A stretch of DNA of 9,325 bases from Chloroflexota bacterium (GTDB taxonomy: Bacteria; Chloroflexota; Limnocylindria; Limnocylindrales; CSP1-4). The notes under the pieces are model-generated. The model did no database searches, had not been told where the DNA came from, and was given only the letters and a program-made list of their open reading frames with translations. This document shows, one piece after another, positions 1-6,664 of this stretch. The stretch is from NCBI GenBank assembly GCA_025935655.1, contig JAICUV010000128.1, positions 1-9,325 on the forward strand, given 5' to 3'. The translations under genes and the position numbers were made by a program. Numbering within the stretch: position 1 is the first letter of the stretch; every line of letters starts with the position of its first letter.

Positions 1-65
1 CGTACCAGGCATCCGATCGCGCGGACCAGTAGCGCGCGCCGAGACCCGTGCTGGCCGATACCCAC
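1..65 (-). CDS. Possible 5' end of a gene running off the left edge (very uncertain)
   Basis: On the minus strand a frame opens with GTG at 65 and stays open to the window edge. It would encode about 21 residues with a basic patch followed by hydrophobic residues (RRALLVRAIGCLV), which could be the start of a signal peptide or membrane anchor. A TACGAC hexamer at 78-73 lies 7 nt before the GTG, similar to the leaderless promoters found elsewhere in this window. The visible part is too short for codon statistics or family recognition. A different frame with an ATG at 97 is also open to the edge, so this may be chance. Confidence 0.15.
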   Translation of the reverse strand, partial: MGIGQHGSRRALLVRAIGCLV

Positions 66-113
66 CCCGGGGGTCGTAGACGACGGCGTCCCGTCATCCA
101 GTCACGGGGTGGG
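61..113. repeat. 9-bp inverted repeat with internal hairpins
   Basis: CCCACCCCG at 61-69 is matched by its perfect complement CGGGGTGGG at 105-113. The 35-nt interval holds smaller stems, such as GTCG (73-76) with CGAC (81-84) around a TAGA loop, and GACGG (82-86) with CCGTC (91-95), which are alternatives to each other. The element lies about 140 nt downstream of the pepA stop codon on the minus strand. It could be a distal terminator or a leader of a gene to the left. Neither strand has a T-tract. Confidence 0.3.
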
Positions 114-253
114 GGGGATCGGCCGGAGTAGGCCCGATCGTGATCATTCATGCACCGGGTGGCTGCAATCGGGGCAGACGGGGAATACCACCCACCACCT
201 GCATGCATGACCAACGCCGCCGTCGGGCGCGTGGACGAGGTGCGCCGCTGGGC

Positions 254-1762
254 CTACCCCTTGGAGGCCCCCGCCAGCGCCATCTCCACGAGCGTCGCGT
301 GGGTCACGCCCGTCGCGCCGCGCGCGGCGTACGGGTACGCCTTGCGGAAGTAGCCCGTGCCGCCGATGTCGAGGTGGGCCCACGGCACCGTCCGGAACTG
401 CTCGAGGAACAGGCCGCTCTTGACCAGCGACCCGTCGTTCGTGCCGGTGTTCTGGAGGTCGCCGTACCAGCTCTCCATCTCGCTGTAGATGTCGTGGATC
501 AGCGGGATCCGCCAGTAGCGCTCGCCCGCCCGCGAGGCAGCGGCCGCGAGGTCGTCCCAGAACGGGTCGGGCGTCGCGAACGCGCCGGTCACGATGTTGC
601 CCAGTGCCCGGCCGACCGCGCCCGTGAGCGTCGCCACGTCCACGAGGTGGGTCGCGCCCAGCTGCTCGGCGTAGGTCATCGCGTCGCCCAGGATCAGCCG
701 GCCCTCGGCGTCGGTGTTGATGATGTCGACCCACTTGCCGTTGAGCGCCTTGACGATGTCGCCGGGGCGGGTCGCATGCCCGCCGGGCATGTTCTCGACC
801 GCCGGCGCGACCGCCAGCAGGGGCATCCCGGGGGCGAGCCGGGCCGCGGTGACGATGGCCGCGATCACGGTGCACGCACCGGTCTTGTCCATCTTCATCT
901 CTTCCATCCGGTCGGCCGGCTTGATGCTGATGCCGCCGGAGTCGAAGCAGACGCCCTTGCCGATGAGCGCGAGGTGCCGGCCCGCTTCGTCGAGGTCGCC
1001 CTGGCTGCCCGAGCGCATCACGATCATCCGCGGCGGGTTGTCGCTCCCCTGCCCCACGGCGAGGAACATGCCCATGCCCAGGTCCTTGGCGCGCCGCTCG
1101 TCGATGACGTCGATCCACAGGCCGTGGGTCGTCGCGAGCGCGGACGCCTCGTCGGCCAGCACCTGGGGCGTGATGTCGTTCGCGGAGCGGTTCGCGAACC
1201 GGCGCGCGATGTTCGCGCCCTCGCCCATGATCCGTCCGCGCTCCGCGGCCTTGGCCAGCGACGACGCGTCGCCGCCGGAGGCGATGAGCACCAGCTCGTC
1301 GATCGCGGGCGGCGCGGCCTCGGTGTCCTCGCGGTAGATGGCCTTGGGCTCGAAGCCGCCCTCGACGACGCCGCGTGCCACGAGCTCGGCGGCGGCCGCG
1401 ACGCCGCCCTCGACGCCCCCAAGCGGGTCGAGCCAGACGGCGAGCGTGTCCGCGTGGCGCCCGATGAGCCGCCGGATCCCCGTCGCGCCGACCTTGCGCG
1501 CGATCTCGCGATCCAGCTCGTCCGCGGGACCCGCGGACACGGACACGACCCGCTTGACCGGCAGCTCGCCGCCCGCGCCCAACGAGGTGCTGAAGCGCTT
1601 GCCACGGAGCTCGCCGAACGCGTGGAGCGTCGCCAGCTCGCCGCCCGAGCGGCGGTCGAGCTCACCCAGCGGGCCGGAGAAGTCGGGATCGCCGACGACC
1701 GGGACGACGAGGATGTCCGCCGGCGCCTCCCACGGCTGACCGGTGACGATGCGGATCTGCAA
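254..1762 (-). CDS. pepA: Leucyl aminopeptidase (M17 family), PepA
   Basis: A cytosolic aminopeptidase with two metal ions that removes N-terminal residues, leucine in particular, from peptides. The 502-residue length is normal for family M17. The C-terminal catalytic domain has the full active site: GKG with K269, FDSGG with D274, SIKP with K281 (catalytic lysine), MKMDKTGA with D292, and NTDAEGRL with D351, E353 and R355. These match E. coli PepA residues with a one-residue offset. The N-terminal half (about 1-165) is the variable regulatory domain. The start is TTG at 1762, because the N-terminus MQIRIVTG follows it directly and a GGGAGG ribosome site (1776-1771) lies 8 nt upstream; I found no better in-frame start. 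It is the last gene of the minus-strand group, 118 bp after the helical membrane protein gene, and appears to have its own promoter. No key residue is missing. Confidence 0.96.
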   Translation of the reverse strand: MQIRIVTGQPWEAPADILVVPVVGDPDFSGPLGELDRRSGGELATLHAFGELRGKRFSTSLGAGGELPVKRVVSVSAGPADELDREIARKVGATGIRRLIGRHADTLAVWLDPLGGVEGGVAAAAELVARGVVEGGFEPKAIYREDTEAAPPAIDELVLIASGGDASSLAKAAERGRIMGEGANIARRFANRSANDITPQVLADEASALATTHGLWIDVIDERRAKDLGMGMFLAVGQGSDNPPRMIVMRSGSQGDLDEAGRHLALIGKGVCFDSGGISIKPADRMEEMKMDKTGACTVIAAIVTAARLAPGMPLLAVAPAVENMPGGHATRPGDIVKALNGKWVDIINTDAEGRLILGDAMTYAEQLGATHLVDVATLTGAVGRALGNIVTGAFATPDPFWDDLAAAASRAGERYWRIPLIHDIYSEMESWYGDLQNTGTNDGSLVKSGLFLEQFRTVPWAHLDIGGTGYFRKAYPYAARGATGVTHATLVEMALAGASKG

Positions 1763-1770
1763 GGAAGGGT

Positions 1771-1776
1771 CCTCCC
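1771..1776 (-). promoter_or_regulatory. Ribosome binding site deciding the TTG start of pepA
   Basis: On the minus strand GGGAGG is followed by 8 nt and then TTG. It is one of few clear Shine-Dalgarno sequences in the window and supports the rare TTG start of pepA. Confidence 0.7.
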
Positions 1777-1824
1777 GGGTGTCGCGGCCGTGGGCACACG
1801 GTGCGACGACGACTGATTGGGGCG

Positions 1825-1830
1825 AGTGTA
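1825..1830 (-). promoter_or_regulatory. Candidate -10 box of the pepA promoter
   Basis: On the minus strand the sequence TACACT fits a sigma-70-type -10 hexamer. It predicts transcription from about 1818 and a leader of about 56 nt before the TTG. No good -35 hexamer is visible; the -35 area is occupied by the hairpin at 1831-1852. Confidence 0.45.
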
Positions 1831-1852
1831 CCGGGCGGCCCTCGGCCCCCGG
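1831..1852 (-). terminator. Stem-loop between the helical membrane protein gene and pepA
   Basis: CCGGG and GGCC pair with GGCC and CCCGG around a three-base loop (1841-1843), giving nine GC pairs with a single bulged base at 1836. It starts 28 nt past the stop codon at 1881 on the minus strand, where a terminator would be expected, but no T-tract follows. It also directly abuts the pepA -10 candidate, so an operator role is possible. Confidence 0.45.
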
Positions 1853-1880
1853 CAGGTCCGCGCACAGCCCCGGGATGGGA

Positions 1881-2852
1881 CTACTCCGGCAGCGCGATCT
1901 CCACGTCCTGCTGGAGCTGGCGCTGGATCGCGAGCGCGTCCGCGAGCTGGCCGCGGGCGTCCTCGATCGAGATCGCGGCCTGGTTCAGCCCGCTCTGGGC
2001 GATGTCGGCCATGATCACCACGAGTGGGCGGGTGTCCCCGGGGAGCTGTGCGCGAGCGGCCTGCTCGCCGTCGAACGCCGCGCGGACCTTGGTCGTGACC
2101 TTGCCGTCGGCCTCGATGAGGACCTCGTACAGGTGCCGCAGCGCCTTGTCGTACGCTGCGTTGCGGTCGATCCAGCTCGTGAGCACGGAGACGTCCGCGG
2201 TCTTCGCGAGGCGGTCGCGGACGGCCTTCGCCTGGGCGATCGTGGCGTCCGATGCGTCGAGCCCGGCGAGCGCCTGCTTGAAACGCGACTTCGCGCCCTG
2301 CTGGGCCGCGGCCGCGGTCTCCTGGTCGTGGCGGAGGAGGAGGGCGTTGAGGTTGACCGCGTCCAGCGCCCGCCCGGTGAGGACCGTCCAGTCGTCGTCG
2401 AGGCCCGTGGCCAGCGTGAGGGTCGCCGCGAGCCCGTCGTAGCGGTCCTGGACCTCGGCGGCGACGCGCAGCTCGCTCCCCGGACCGACGCCCGGGACGT
2501 TGCCCAGGGCGTCCTTGAGGGCCGAGTGCGCCGCCGTGATCTCCGCGAGCCGGGCCGTCCCGGCCACGACCTGGGCGTTGACCTTGTCCACGTCGCCCGC
2601 GCTGACCGCGGCGAGGGCCTCGCGGGCCGAGGACCCGAGCGCCTCGACGGCGGTCGTGAGGTCCTGGAGCCGCTCGGTGGCCACGTCGAGCTGCGCCTTC
2701 GCGGCCTCGTCCGTGGTCCAGGTCAGGTCGGCGCGCCCCGCGGTGCCCGGCACATGGTTCATCGCCGCCACGACGCCCGCCCCGCCGAACGCGACGAGCG
2801 CGGCGATGAGCACCCACACGACGGCCGCGACGATGCGCTTCAGGGCGTTCAC
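1881..2852 (-). CDS. Membrane-anchored helical protein of unknown function
   Basis: A 323-residue protein I do not recognise. Residues 1-6 are short and basic (MNALKR), and residues 7-30 form one hydrophobic helix, so it is probably a signal anchor or an uncleaved signal peptide with the rest outside the membrane. From about residue 45 to the end it is rich in Ala, Leu, Asp, Glu, Gln and Lys with few Pro or Gly, which suggests long amphipathic or coiled-coil helices, including the end (about 285-320). It has one mid-chain cysteine-free, glycine/proline-containing break near 117-125. The start is GTG at 2852: a TACGCT -10 box ends 6 nt upstream and no Shine-Dalgarno is present, so a leaderless mRNA is likely. 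It lies 54 bp after the SDR gene. Function may be envelope related, but that is a guess. Confidence 0.85.
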   Translation of the reverse strand: MNALKRIVAAVVWVLIAALVAFGGAGVVAAMNHVPGTAGRADLTWTTDEAAKAQLDVATERLQDLTTAVEALGSSAREALAAVSAGDVDKVNAQVVAGTARLAEITAAHSALKDALGNVPGVGPGSELRVAAEVQDRYDGLAATLTLATGLDDDWTVLTGRALDAVNLNALLLRHDQETAAAAQQGAKSRFKQALAGLDASDATIAQAKAVRDRLAKTADVSVLTSWIDRNAAYDKALRHLYEVLIEADGKVTTKVRAAFDGEQAARAQLPGDTRPLVVIMADIAQSGLNQAAISIEDARGQLADALAIQRQLQQDVEIALPE

Positions 2853-2858
2853 GCGGCG

Positions 2859-2864
2859 AGCGTA
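2859..2864 (-). promoter_or_regulatory. -10 box for a leaderless transcript of the helical membrane protein
   Basis: On the minus strand GCTACGCT contains TACGCT, followed by exactly 6 nt and then the GTG start codon. This is the same geometry as four other genes in the window. A -35 hexamer is not evident. Confidence 0.55.
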
Positions 2865-2906
2865 GCGGGTCGCGCCGGGACGCGCGCCCGGGGGAGCCTG
2901 GCGGCG

Positions 2907-3857
2907 TCAGCCGGTCGGAGGCTCCTGGTCCCGCAGCTTCATCCGGAGATGCCCCAGCCCACCCTCCATCGGCTGCGGGTCGAAGCCGAAGGACGATCGG
3001 ACGACGTCGAGGTCGCCGGTGTTGTCGAGCTTGAGCTGGCGCAGCTGGTCCGTGGCCACCGGGAAGGCCTTGACCCGGAGCGCCTCCATTGTCCCGGCCA
3101 CGAGCCGGATGAGCGTCACCGGCATCGGGACGAGCGCCCGCCTCGCGCCCATGGCCCGGAGGACCTCCTCCACGATCTCGCGGTAGGTCCAGTAGCGCGG
3201 CCCGCCGAGCAGGTACTCCGTGCCGGCGGTGGACGGATCCTGGAGCACGCGGACGGCGATCCGGGCGAGGTCGCCGATCGCCAGCGGCTGGAATCGCGCG
3301 TCGCCCTTCCCGGTGATCGGCACGATCCCCGGCGACAGGCGGACGAGGTCCGCGAGGATGTTGAAGAACCCGTCTCGAGGGCCGAACAGCAGGCTGGGGC
3401 TGAGGATCGTCCAGTCCAGGCCGCTCGCGCGGACGATCGCCATCCCCTTGGCCTTCGAGCTCGCGTAGTGGAGGTCGGGCTCGTCCGCGACGCCCAGCGC
3501 TCCCAGGTGGACGAAGCGGCGCACGCCCGCGTCGGTCGCGGCCCTGACGATGTTGCGCGTCCCCTCGGTGTTCACGAGGCGGAGGCTCGCCCCGCCGTCC
3601 CAGTCACGCGGGATCGCGACGAGATGGAGCACCGCGTCGGCGCCCTCGAGCGCGGCCGGGAGCGTCGCGAGCCCCGTGACATCGCCGGTTCGGGTCTCGA
3701 GGTTGGCGCGCTGCGCCGGGGTCAGGCGGCGCTCGACGAGGGCGGCCGCCTCCGCGTCACGCACGAGCGCGCGGACATGGATGCCGGCGTCGAGCATCGC
3801 GGGGACGAGGTGGCTGCCGACGAAGCCGCTGGCGCCGGTGACGAGGACGGTGGTCAT
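2907..3857 (-). CDS. Atypical SDR NAD(P)-binding protein (NDUFA9 / NmrA-like epimerase family)
   Basis: A 316-residue extended or atypical short-chain dehydrogenase/reductase with an N-terminal Rossmann fold. The nucleotide-binding motif TGASGFVG covers residues 7-14, and GDV at 58-60 is at the usual position of the adenine-contacting loop. The YxxxK pair is present as Y131 and K135 in HYASSK, preceded by the typical VHLGALG strand, so catalysis is possible although many members only bind the cofactor. ILSPSLLFGPRDGFFN (151-166) is characteristic of the NDUFA9-like and UDP-sugar epimerase-like subgroup. The substrate cannot be named; related proteins are variously implicated in quinone, carotenoid or sugar metabolism and in complex I stability. 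ATG at 3857 directly precedes the first beta strand (TTVLVTGA); a weak GGAG lies 11 nt upstream. It is divergent from the adenosine deaminase gene and first of three minus-strand genes. Confidence 0.9.
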   Translation of the reverse strand: MTTVLVTGASGFVGSHLVPAMLDAGIHVRALVRDAEAAALVERRLTPAQRANLETRTGDVTGLATLPAALEGADAVLHLVAIPRDWDGGASLRLVNTEGTRNIVRAATDAGVRRFVHLGALGVADEPDLHYASSKAKGMAIVRASGLDWTILSPSLLFGPRDGFFNILADLVRLSPGIVPITGKGDARFQPLAIGDLARIAVRVLQDPSTAGTEYLLGGPRYWTYREIVEEVLRAMGARRALVPMPVTLIRLVAGTMEALRVKAFPVATDQLRQLKLDNTGDLDVVRSSFGFDPQPMEGGLGHLRMKLRDQEPPTG

Positions 3858-3972
3858 GCGGGTGGGTGCTCCGGTAGGGGCGCGGGCTCGGGCTCGCGGT
3901 CGAGTTCGGTTCGCGGGCGGGCCCCGGGTGGATGGGTTGCGCCCGGCTCCCCGCGAAACGTGCTACCCGTCA

Positions 3973-3987
3973 GGTGCATGATACACC
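3973..3987. promoter_or_regulatory. 15-bp imperfect palindrome, operator candidate
   Basis: GGTGCATGATACACC has 7-bp half-sites around a central G at 3980 with only one mismatched pair. It lies in the 192-bp divergent region between the SDR gene and the adenosine deaminase gene. On the minus strand it contains TATCAT (3983-3978), a good -10 hexamer pointing to the SDR gene, so a bound protein would cover that promoter. No -35 hexamer was seen. The rest of 3858-4049 is GC-rich and holds no gene. Confidence 0.35.
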
Positions 3988-4008
3988 GCTCGTCCAGTGG
4001 CCCGTACA

Positions 4009-4021
4009 GGCGGGTCCCGCC
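4009..4021. promoter_or_regulatory. 13-bp perfect palindrome in the -35 region of the deaminase gene
   Basis: GGCGGG, T, CCCGCC is a perfect dyad centred on 4015. It ends 16 bp before the -10 box at 4038, just where a -35 element would sit. It may be an operator; at this GC content short dyads also arise by chance. Confidence 0.3.
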
Positions 4022-4037
4022 GCGGGGTGATCCCACA

Positions 4038-4043
4038 TACCAT
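4038..4043 (+). promoter_or_regulatory. -10 box for a leaderless transcript of the adenosine deaminase gene
   Basis: TACCAT is followed by exactly 6 nt (CGGGCC) and the ATG at 4050. No Shine-Dalgarno is present. This fixes the start codon and predicts an mRNA beginning at or next to the A of ATG. Confidence 0.6.
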
Positions 4044-4049
4044 CGGGCC

Positions 4050-5111
4050 ATGACGGCTCTCGATCAACGCACGCTGCGCGCCCTCGTGCGCGCGATGCCG
4101 AAGGCGGAGCTCCACCTCCACCTCGACGGCTCGCTCCGCGTGGACACGGCCCTGGACATCGCCCGGACCCGCGACATCGAGGCACCCGGGACGTTCGGCG
4201 CGATGCGCAGCGTCCTCGTGGCGCCGGACCAGGTCACGGACCAGGCGGAGCTGCTGGCGGCCTTCGACCTCCCGATCCTCCTGATGCAGGACGCCGAGGC
4301 GCTGGAGCGGATCGCCGCGGACCTGGTCGAGGACAAGGCCCACGACAACGTCCGCTACGCCGAGGTCCGCTGGGCGCCGCTCCTCCACACGAACCAGGGG
4401 CTCACGGGTCGCCAGGTCGTCGATGCGGTCTGGAAGGGCTCGGTCGCGGCCGCGCGCAAGGCGGAGACCGAGGTGCGGCTGATCGCGACGCTGATGCGCT
4501 CGCACGCGCCGGAGCGGAACCTCGCATTCGTCCGCAGCCTGGAGAAGCATGGCGTCCCCGACGGGCTGGTCGCGGTCGACCTCGCCGGGCCGGAGGCGCG
4601 GTTCCCGGACCCGGAGCTGCACCGGGAGGCGATCGAGCTCGCCCGGTCGATGGGCCTCCACGTCACCGTCCACGCCGGCGAATGGGGCGGTGGGGCGCAG
4701 GTGCTGCGCTCGCTGTCGGTCGCGCCGGAGCGGATCGCCCACGGGCCGCACGCGATCGAGGACCCGGCCTGCGTCGCGGCGCTCGTGGAGCGTGGCGTCG
4801 TCCTGGACCTGTGTCCGACGTCCAACACCCAGGCGAACATCGTGCCCACGTACGAGGCGTTCCCGCTCAAGCGGCTGATGCAGGCGGGCGTGCGCGTGAC
4901 GCTCAACACCGACGACCTCACCGTCTCCGACGTCACGCTGTCCCAGGAGTACGAGGGCGCGGTCAGCCGGCTGGGCGTCACGGTCCCGGAGCTGTGGGAC
5001 CTGGACCTCGCCGCGATCGAGTACGCGTTCTGCGACGACGAGACCCGCGGCCGCCTCCGCGACTCGTTCCTCGCCTGGGGCGCCGGGATCCCGGAGCTGT
5101 TCCACCCCTGA
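4050..5111 (+). CDS. add: Adenosine deaminase family protein
   Basis: A 353-residue zinc-dependent TIM-barrel hydrolase of the adenosine/AMP deaminase family, which converts adenosine or deoxyadenosine to inosine or deoxyinosine plus ammonia in purine salvage. All core residues are visible: metal-binding H22 and H24 in AELHLHLDGS, substrate-contacting G180 in DLAGPE, H208 and catalytic E211 in VHAGE, H231 in RIAHG, CPTSN at 255-259, and D288/D289 in LNTDD. The usual Pro after NTDD is Leu290. Length is typical. I place the start at the ATG at 4050, although the frame is open much further upstream, because homology begins there and a leaderless -10 box sits 6 nt before it. It stands alone between a divergent and a convergent neighbour. 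Some relatives deaminate aminodeoxyfutalosine or adenine, so substrate is inferred; no futalosine-pathway genes are visible nearby. Confidence 0.92.
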   Translation: MTALDQRTLRALVRAMPKAELHLHLDGSLRVDTALDIARTRDIEAPGTFGAMRSVLVAPDQVTDQAELLAAFDLPILLMQDAEALERIAADLVEDKAHDNVRYAEVRWAPLLHTNQGLTGRQVVDAVWKGSVAAARKAETEVRLIATLMRSHAPERNLAFVRSLEKHGVPDGLVAVDLAGPEARFPDPELHREAIELARSMGLHVTVHAGEWGGGAQVLRSLSVAPERIAHGPHAIEDPACVAALVERGVVLDLCPTSNTQANIVPTYEAFPLKRLMQAGVRVTLNTDDLTVSDVTLSQEYEGAVSRLGVTVPELWDLDLAAIEYAFCDDETRGRLRDSFLAWGAGIPELFHP

Positions 5112-5154
5112 TCGCCGGCCCGGTCCCGGACTCCGGCGTCGCCCTGCGATGCAC

Positions 5155-5210
5155 ACATCGCGATCGTTCGATGGGCATCGAATTCGATGGCGATCGAACC
5201 ATCCGCATGT
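5155..5210. repeat. 56-bp symmetric element with two abutting 16-bp palindromes
   Basis: Two sites of the form TTCGAT-N4-ATCGAA lie directly next to each other: TTCGATGGGCATCGAA (5167-5182) and TTCGATGGCGATCGAA (5183-5198). Together with flanking G and C they make a 34-bp dyad (5166-5199) centred on GAATTC, with 15 of 17 pairs matching. The centre CATCGAATTCGATG (5176-5189) is a perfect 14-bp palindrome. Symmetry continues to ACAT (5155) and ATGT (5210), with 22 of 28 pairs matching overall. The element is clearly lower in GC than its surroundings. It lies between the 3' ends of two convergent genes, where a promoter operator is unexpected. It may be a binding site for a dimeric protein, a small mobile palindromic repeat or a bidirectional terminator. 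Confidence 0.6.
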
Positions 5211-5279
5211 ACGCGCCGCTGCGCGGGAGGCGGGGGCGCGAGGGCCGGGCGAGGGGCGGGCCCGCGAGCAGCCGGGCGA

Positions 5280-5297
5280 GACGCGCCGAGGCGCGTC
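5280..5297 (-). terminator. Hairpin terminator of the HAD-lipoprotein operon
   Basis: GACGCGCC and GGCGCGTC form a perfect 8-bp inverted repeat around GA, which would fold as a 7-bp stem with a CGAG tetraloop. It overlaps the lipoprotein stop codon (5298-5296). There is no T-tract, as is common in very high-GC genomes. The stretch 5211-5279 upstream of it is G-rich and holds a duplicated GCCGGGCGAG (5245-5254 and 5271-5280) but no gene. Confidence 0.5.
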
Positions 5298-5781
5298 AGC
5301 TCGACGGGGTGAGCGACACCACGGTGACCGACAGCTCGTCGTCGATGGCGTTGGGGACCGGGTCGAACGTGATCGTGGTCGGGATCCCGCCGTTGCCCCA
5401 CGTGGCGTGGACCTCGCCGCCGTCGGCGATCGTGGCCGCGGCCTTGGCGTAGAGGTCATCCACCGTCTGCACCGGGAGCGCGACCCCGGGCTCGATCCTC
5501 GGCGGCCACTGCACCTCGGTGGCCTGCCCGTCGACGACGGTGACCGTGAACTCGCCATTGAGCCCGCACTCGCAGCCGTACTGGATGACCCACGAGTAGT
5601 CGCGCGGGCCGAGCCGGAGCCATGCGTCGCGCTGCGCGGCGAGGTCCGGCGGGAGGCCGGCCAGCGGGCTGGGCAGCGAGACCGGCGCCCGGTTCAGCGG
5701 GGCCGGCAGCAGCGAGCAGCCCACGAGGAACAGCGCGAGACACAGTGCGAGGAACGGGAGCGCACGGCGAAGGGCGATCAC
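5296..5781 (-). CDS. DUF6174-like lipoprotein
   Basis: A 161-residue exported lipoprotein. Residues 1-21 form a signal peptide with Arg5/Arg6 and a long hydrophobic core, ending in the lipobox LVGC with the lipidated Cys at 22. The mature part resembles the small DUF6174 family: a Trp-x(n)-Tyr segment (about 54-66, YSWVIQYGCECG) with a Cys-x-Cys pair, a VTVVDGQATEV strand pair, a stretch beginning TVDDLYAKA, and a C-terminal NAIDDELSVTV strand. I recall this pattern from memory and have not run a profile search. The molecular function of the family is unknown. The start is GTG at 5781, 40 bp after the HAD stop codon, so the two genes are probably co-transcribed. No leaderless -10 box or clear Shine-Dalgarno precedes it. 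An upstream alternative start would not improve the signal peptide. Confidence 0.85.
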   Translation of the reverse strand: MIALRRALPFLALCLALFLVGCSLLPAPLNRAPVSLPSPLAGLPPDLAAQRDAWLRLGPRDYSWVIQYGCECGLNGEFTVTVVDGQATEVQWPPRIEPGVALPVQTVDDLYAKAAATIADGGEVHATWGNGGIPTTITFDPVPNAIDDELSVTVVSLTPSS

Positions 5782-5821
5782 GGCACGCAGACGCGCGAGC
5801 CCGGTCGGGTGTTCCGGCGGC

Positions 5822-6664
5822 TCAGGCCTCGGCCAGCTCGTCGAGGATCCGCCCGAGCGCCGCGCCGTCCTCGGCCACGCGCGTCGGGCGCTCGGGCTCG
5901 GGGAGCTCGTCGGCCATCGCGCGGGTCGTCACGCCGGTCAGGATCAGCACGGTCCGCGCCCCGACGGCCTTGCCCGCCTGCACGTCGGTCATCGCGTCGC
6001 CGATCATCACCGCCCGACGCAGGTCTGCCCCGACGAGCTCCGCCCCGACCTCGAGCAGCAGCGGCCCGGGCTTGCCGATCGTGACCCGCGACTCCGTCCG
6101 CGAGGCGACCTCGATGGCCGCGACCACGGAGCCCGCGCCCGGGCGGAAGCCGCGCTCGGTGGGGTACATCGGGTCCTTGTTGGTCGCGACGAGGACGGCC
6201 CCGGCGCGCACGCAGTCCGCGGCCGCCGCGACCTTGAGGTAGGTGAGCTGTGGGTCGAGCCCCACGACCACGGCGTCCGGCTCGCCCGCGGCCGCCCAGC
6301 CGTCGATCCCCTCCTGCGCCATCCGCGTCGCCGCGTAGCTCGCGCTCACGACGTCGAAGCCGGCCTCGCCCATCTCGCGCTCCAGGCCGGCCGCGCCCAC
6401 GACGAGCACTCGTCGGACGCGCTTCATGTGGTCGCGCATGTAGATCGCGCTCGCCCGGGCGGAGGTGACGACGCGGTCCGGGCCCACGGGCGCGCCGTGC
6501 GCAAGCAGCCGCGGGACGTAGTCGGTGTGGTAGTGCATCGCGTTGTTCGTCACGTAGACGACGTCGTCGCCGGCCGCGGCCCTGGCGCTCAGGGCCTCCG
6601 GCACGCCGGGGACTGGCTCGGTGGCGCGATAGACGACGCCATCGAGGTCGACGAGGAGGAGCAC
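5822..6664 (-). CDS. HAD-IIA family phosphatase (NagD / phosphoglycolate phosphatase-like)
   Basis: A 280-residue cytosolic hydrolase of the haloacid dehalogenase superfamily, subclass IIA. Motif I is DLDGVVY with nucleophile D6 and acid/base D8; motif II is TNN at 39-41; motif III lysine is K198 in IGKP; motif IV is GDAMTDV with D223 and D227 binding Mg2+. The cap domain (about 70-185) includes ATNKD (160-164), typical of the NagD, p-nitrophenyl phosphatase and phosphoglycolate phosphatase group. The substrate could be UMP/GMP, phosphoglycolate or another small phosphate ester. The start is GTG at 6664: a TAGCAT -10 box ends 6 nt upstream, and there is no ribosome site, so translation is likely leaderless. 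It is divergent from the NYN gene across 22 bp and leads a two-gene operon with the lipoprotein. Confidence 0.93.
   Translation of the reverse strand: MLLLVDLDGVVYRATEPVPGVPEALSARAAAGDDVVYVTNNAMHYHTDYVPRLLAHGAPVGPDRVVTSARASAIYMRDHMKRVRRVLVVGAAGLEREMGEAGFDVVSASYAATRMAQEGIDGWAAAGEPDAVVVGLDPQLTYLKVAAAADCVRAGAVLVATNKDPMYPTERGFRPGAGSVVAAIEVASRTESRVTIGKPGPLLLEVGAELVGADLRRAVMIGDAMTDVQAGKAVGARTVLILTGVTTRAMADELPEPERPTRVAEDGAALGRILDELAEA

Noticed and set aside
144..191. Minus-strand zinc-knuckle-like tail (VVFPVCPDCSHPVHE) ending at 144
   Set aside because: The only in-frame start after the pepA stop is a GTG giving 15 residues, without a promoter or ribosome site. It may be a gene remnant, but nothing supports it.
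140..1816. A 558-codon open frame on the plus strand opposite pepA
   Set aside because: It is a shadow of pepA caused by high GC. The translation is Arg/Ala/His-rich with no family features, while the minus strand has all M17 active-site motifs.
1743..4049. Plus-strand in-frame extension upstream of the deaminase (to 1743)
   Set aside because: The frame is open only because it is antisense to two real genes. Homology starts at 4050, where a -10 box fixes the start.
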